A stretch of DNA of 6,537 nt from Rhodospirillales bacterium Alpha_05 (GTDB lineage: Bacteria > Pseudomonadota > Alphaproteobacteria > Rhodospirillales > Rhodospirillaceae), in assembly GCA_001603335.1 (NCBI GenBank), contig LUYR01000037.1:1-6537 (forward strand). Reading direction: 5' to 3'. The notes below the pieces were generated by a model. It was not told where the DNA came from. It made no database searches and saw only the letters and a program-made list of their open reading frames with translations. This document shows, in pieces, positions 4,613-6,537 of the stretch (within the stretch, counting starts at the first letter, position 1; each line of letters begins with the position of its first letter). The position numbers were made by a program, and so were the translations under genes.

Positions 4613-5968
4613 ATGGCGGACCACGCTCAAGCTTCGACCGAGAGTCCGGCCGCCACGCCGCGCGTGCGGCTCAAGGCGTTCCTGCCGAAGAGCCTGCTCG
4701 GTCGCTCGCTTTTGATCATTCTGACGCCGCTGATCATCCTTCAGCTGGTCACCGCGACGGTGTTCTACGACCGGCACTGGGGTACGATCACCCGGCGCCT
4801 CGGCGCGTCGGTTGCGGGCGACGTCGGCGTGATCGTAGCCTATCTGCGCGATCACCCCGGCCCGGCGGCGCGCGCCTGGATCGTCTCCGAGGCGCACAAC
4901 CACATGCAGCTCGACATGAGCTTTGCCGACGGCGAGGTGCTGCGCAACCTGCCGTCGGAGGACTCCGACATCTCGCTCACCGCGCTCGCCGATGCGCTCA
5001 AGAGCGCGATCACCCTGCCGTTTCAGTTGAGCAACGCCGACGACGACCGGGTGGCGATCCGGGTTCAGACCGCCGACGCGGTGCTCTCGATCACCACGCC
5101 GAAGAAGCGCCTGTCGTCGTTCACCGTGTATCTGTTCCTGGTGTGGATGGTCGGCACCTCGCTCTTGCTGTTCGGCGTGGCGACGATCTTCATGAGCAAC
5201 CAGGTGCGCTCGGTGCGCCGCCTCGCGACCGCGGCGGAGAGCTTCGGCAAGGGGCGCGACGCGCCGTGGTTCAAGCCCGAGGGCGCCACCGAGGTGCGTC
5301 AGGCGGCGCAGGCCTTCCTGGTGATGCGCGACCGGATCAAGCGCCAGATCGACCAGCGCACCGAGATGCTGGCGGGGGTGTCCCACGACCTGCGCACGCC
5401 GCTGACGCGGATGAAGCTGCAACTCGCGATGATGCCCTCCGACCCCAACGCCGTCGACCTCAAGGAGGACGTGGCGGAGATGGAGCGGATGGTCGAAGGC
5501 TACCTCGCCTTCGCCCGCGGCGAGGGGCGCGAGGCGATGCGCCCGGCCAACCTCTCCGAGCTCGTCGAAACCGTGGTCGGCCGCTTCACCCGCAACGCCG
5601 CGCCGATCGACCTGCACATCGAGCGCGGCCTGACCATGCCCTTGCGCCCGCACGCGGTGGAGCGTTGCCTTTCCAACCTGATCGGCAACGCGGTGCGTTA
5701 TGCCGAGCACGTCGCGGTGCGGGTCGGCCAGCGCGCAGATGCGGTGGAGATTTTGATCGACGACGACGGCCCGGGCATCCCGAAGGCGAAGCGCGACGAC
5801 GTGTTCCGCGCGTTCGTGCGCATCGAGACCTCGCGCAACCCCGAGACCGGCGGCGTCGGGCTCGGCCTCACCATCGCGCGCGACGTGGCGCGCAGCCACG
5901 GCGGCGACATCCAGCTCGACGATTCGCCGTTGGGCGGCCTCCGGGTGCGGATGCTCCTGCCGCTCTAG
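4613..5968 (+). CDS. EnvZ-like membrane sensor histidine kinase
   Basis: A 451-residue inner-membrane sensor that would autophosphorylate and pass phosphate to the response regulator encoded just upstream. Layout: cytoplasmic N terminus (1-30), membrane helix about 31-51, a periplasmic sensor region of roughly 115 residues with no recognisable ligand motif, membrane helix about 171-194, HAMP linker about 195-248, dimerisation/phosphoacceptor domain with MLAGVSHDLRTPLTRMKLQL (H258), and a HATPase_c domain. The latter has the N box LSNLIGNAVRYA (N355, N359), G1 box DDDGPGIP (383-390) and G2 box GGVGLGLTIA (413-421). The H-box sequence is very close to that of EnvZ, including the threonine of HDLRT used for phosphatase activity in EnvZ. 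The stimulus is unknown; an osmolarity role should not be assumed from the name. The TAG stop overlaps the stop of the convergent gene on the - strand. Confidence 0.93.
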   Translation: MADHAQASTESPAATPRVRLKAFLPKSLLGRSLLIILTPLIILQLVTATVFYDRHWGTITRRLGASVAGDVGVIVAYLRDHPGPAARAWIVSEAHNHMQLDMSFADGEVLRNLPSEDSDISLTALADALKSAITLPFQLSNADDDRVAIRVQTADAVLSITTPKKRLSSFTVYLFLVWMVGTSLLLFGVATIFMSNQVRSVRRLATAAESFGKGRDAPWFKPEGATEVRQAAQAFLVMRDRIKRQIDQRTEMLAGVSHDLRTPLTRMKLQLAMMPSDPNAVDLKEDVAEMERMVEGYLAFARGEGREAMRPANLSELVETVVGRFTRNAAPIDLHIERGLTMPLRPHAVERCLSNLIGNAVRYAEHVAVRVGQRADAVEILIDDDGPGIPKAKRDDVFRAFVRIETSRNPETGGVGLGLTIARDVARSHGGDIQLDDSPLGGLRVRMLLPL

Positions 5969-6537
5969 CCGCCGAGCTCGCCATACAGGCGCGCCGCGAT
6001 GTCGGCGGCCTGCTGGCGGATTTCGGAAATCGCGACGATCTCCCAGAACGCCGCGCGCGCCACCGGGCCGATGCCGTAGACCCGCGGCACGAGGCTGCCG
6101 TCGGCGGCGACCAGGTGGCCGGTTTCGGCGACCTCGATTCCCATGCCGCTCGCATCCGCGCGGATCAGCCCCGCGCCGAGCAGCGCGCGGATCACCGGAT
6201 TGGGGCAGTTGGCGGGGTTGGACGACACCCCGGTGCAGTCGACGACGTGGTCGACGACCAGGGTTTCGAGGGTGACGCCGCCGCGCCGCCGAAGGGTGAC
6301 GCGCAGGCCCGCGTCCTCCTCGCGCACCTCGAGGAGTTTCGCCGCGATCGGCTTCAGCCGCCCCGCCGCGATCGCGGTTTCGACGTTCGCATACGGCGCG
6401 GGCGCGGTGCGGTGGCGGTGCACGTCCCAATACGGGCGGAGGTGGCGGACGAAGCGCTGCCGCTCGGGCATCGGCCAGCCGCGCCAGATCATCGGGAGGA
6501 AGGGGCGCAGGCTGTCGATCACCGCGCGCCAGTTGCC
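5965..6537 (-). CDS. FAD/NAD(P)-binding oxidoreductase, C-terminal part, cut by window edge
   Basis: The - strand frame is open from the right edge to TAG at 5965-5967, giving 190 visible C-terminal residues. The GTG at 6520-6522 is internal, because the upstream codons continue the family sequence (GNWRAVIDSLRPF). Visible marks are LRPYWDVHRHR, VVDHVVDCTGVSSNP (the C-terminal nucleotide-fold strand ending in a CTG turn), NPVIRALLGAGLIRAD, then VYGIGPVARAAFWEIVAI and EIRQQAADIAARL at the end. This pattern fits the COG4529/YdhS-like proteins (HI0933-type FAD/NAD(P) fold), usually about 450-480 residues. The N-terminal GxGxxG dinucleotide site is outside the window. The substrate is unknown; such proteins are often simply called FAD-dependent oxidoreductases. 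It is convergent with the histidine kinase gene, with a 4-bp overlap and no hairpin between them, so each gene's transcript must run into the other or end inside it. Confidence 0.8.
   Translation of the reverse strand, partial: GNWRAVIDSLRPFLPMIWRGWPMPERQRFVRHLRPYWDVHRHRTAPAPYANVETAIAAGRLKPIAAKLLEVREEDAGLRVTLRRRGGVTLETLVVDHVVDCTGVSSNPANCPNPVIRALLGAGLIRADASGMGIEVAETGHLVAADGSLVPRVYGIGPVARAAFWEIVAISEIRQQAADIAARLYGELGG

Noticed and set aside
4373..6430. A 685-codon open frame on the - strand across the kinase and response-regulator genes
   Set aside because: It is antisense to two genes with complete catalytic motifs, its translation is arginine/alanine/histidine-rich and low in complexity, and it arises from high third-position GC.

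Overview
This window is chromosomal DNA from a GC-rich bacterium. Gene content, codon use and gene order point to an alphaproteobacterium, most likely Rhodospirillales-like; this is inferred from family resemblance only. It carries six intact or edge-cut housekeeping and regulatory genes on both strands, plus one highly structured intergenic repeat.

Left part (1-2100, + strand): the 3' two thirds of uvrC (nucleotide excision repair nuclease, cut by the left edge), a 125-bp gap, then a complete pgsA (phosphatidylglycerophosphate synthase).

Centre-left (2101-2370, no gene): the gap between the convergent genes pgsA and ilvE is almost filled by one long imperfect palindrome at about 2111-2297. 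It has a central long hairpin flanked on each side by two short GC-rich hairpins. The two halves differ in sequence, but the differences keep the short stems paired. A separate symmetric intrinsic terminator (2318-2349) follows, placed to end ilvE and possibly pgsA as well.

Centre (2371-3267, - strand): ilvE, a fold-type IV branched-chain aminotransferase. It is divergently arranged with a three-gene + strand regulatory operon: a MarR-family regulator (3345-3866), an OmpR-type response regulator (3886-4590) and an EnvZ-like membrane histidine kinase (4613-5968). The spacings of 19 and 22 bp and the Shine-Dalgarno sequences before the second and third genes support co-transcription. The first two genes resemble the petP-petR pair known from Rhodobacter capsulatus. 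The 77-bp divergent gap holds a consensus -35 hexamer for ilvE that lies just upstream of the marR start codon, and a pair of short direct repeats.

Right edge (5965-6537, - strand): the C-terminal part of a COG4529/YdhS-like FAD/NAD(P)-binding oxidoreductase, cut by the window end. Its stop codon overlaps the kinase stop codon within a single CTAG.

No tRNA, rRNA, CRISPR array, transposase or phage gene was seen. The least explained object is the five-hairpin palindromic element; everything else belongs to known families.
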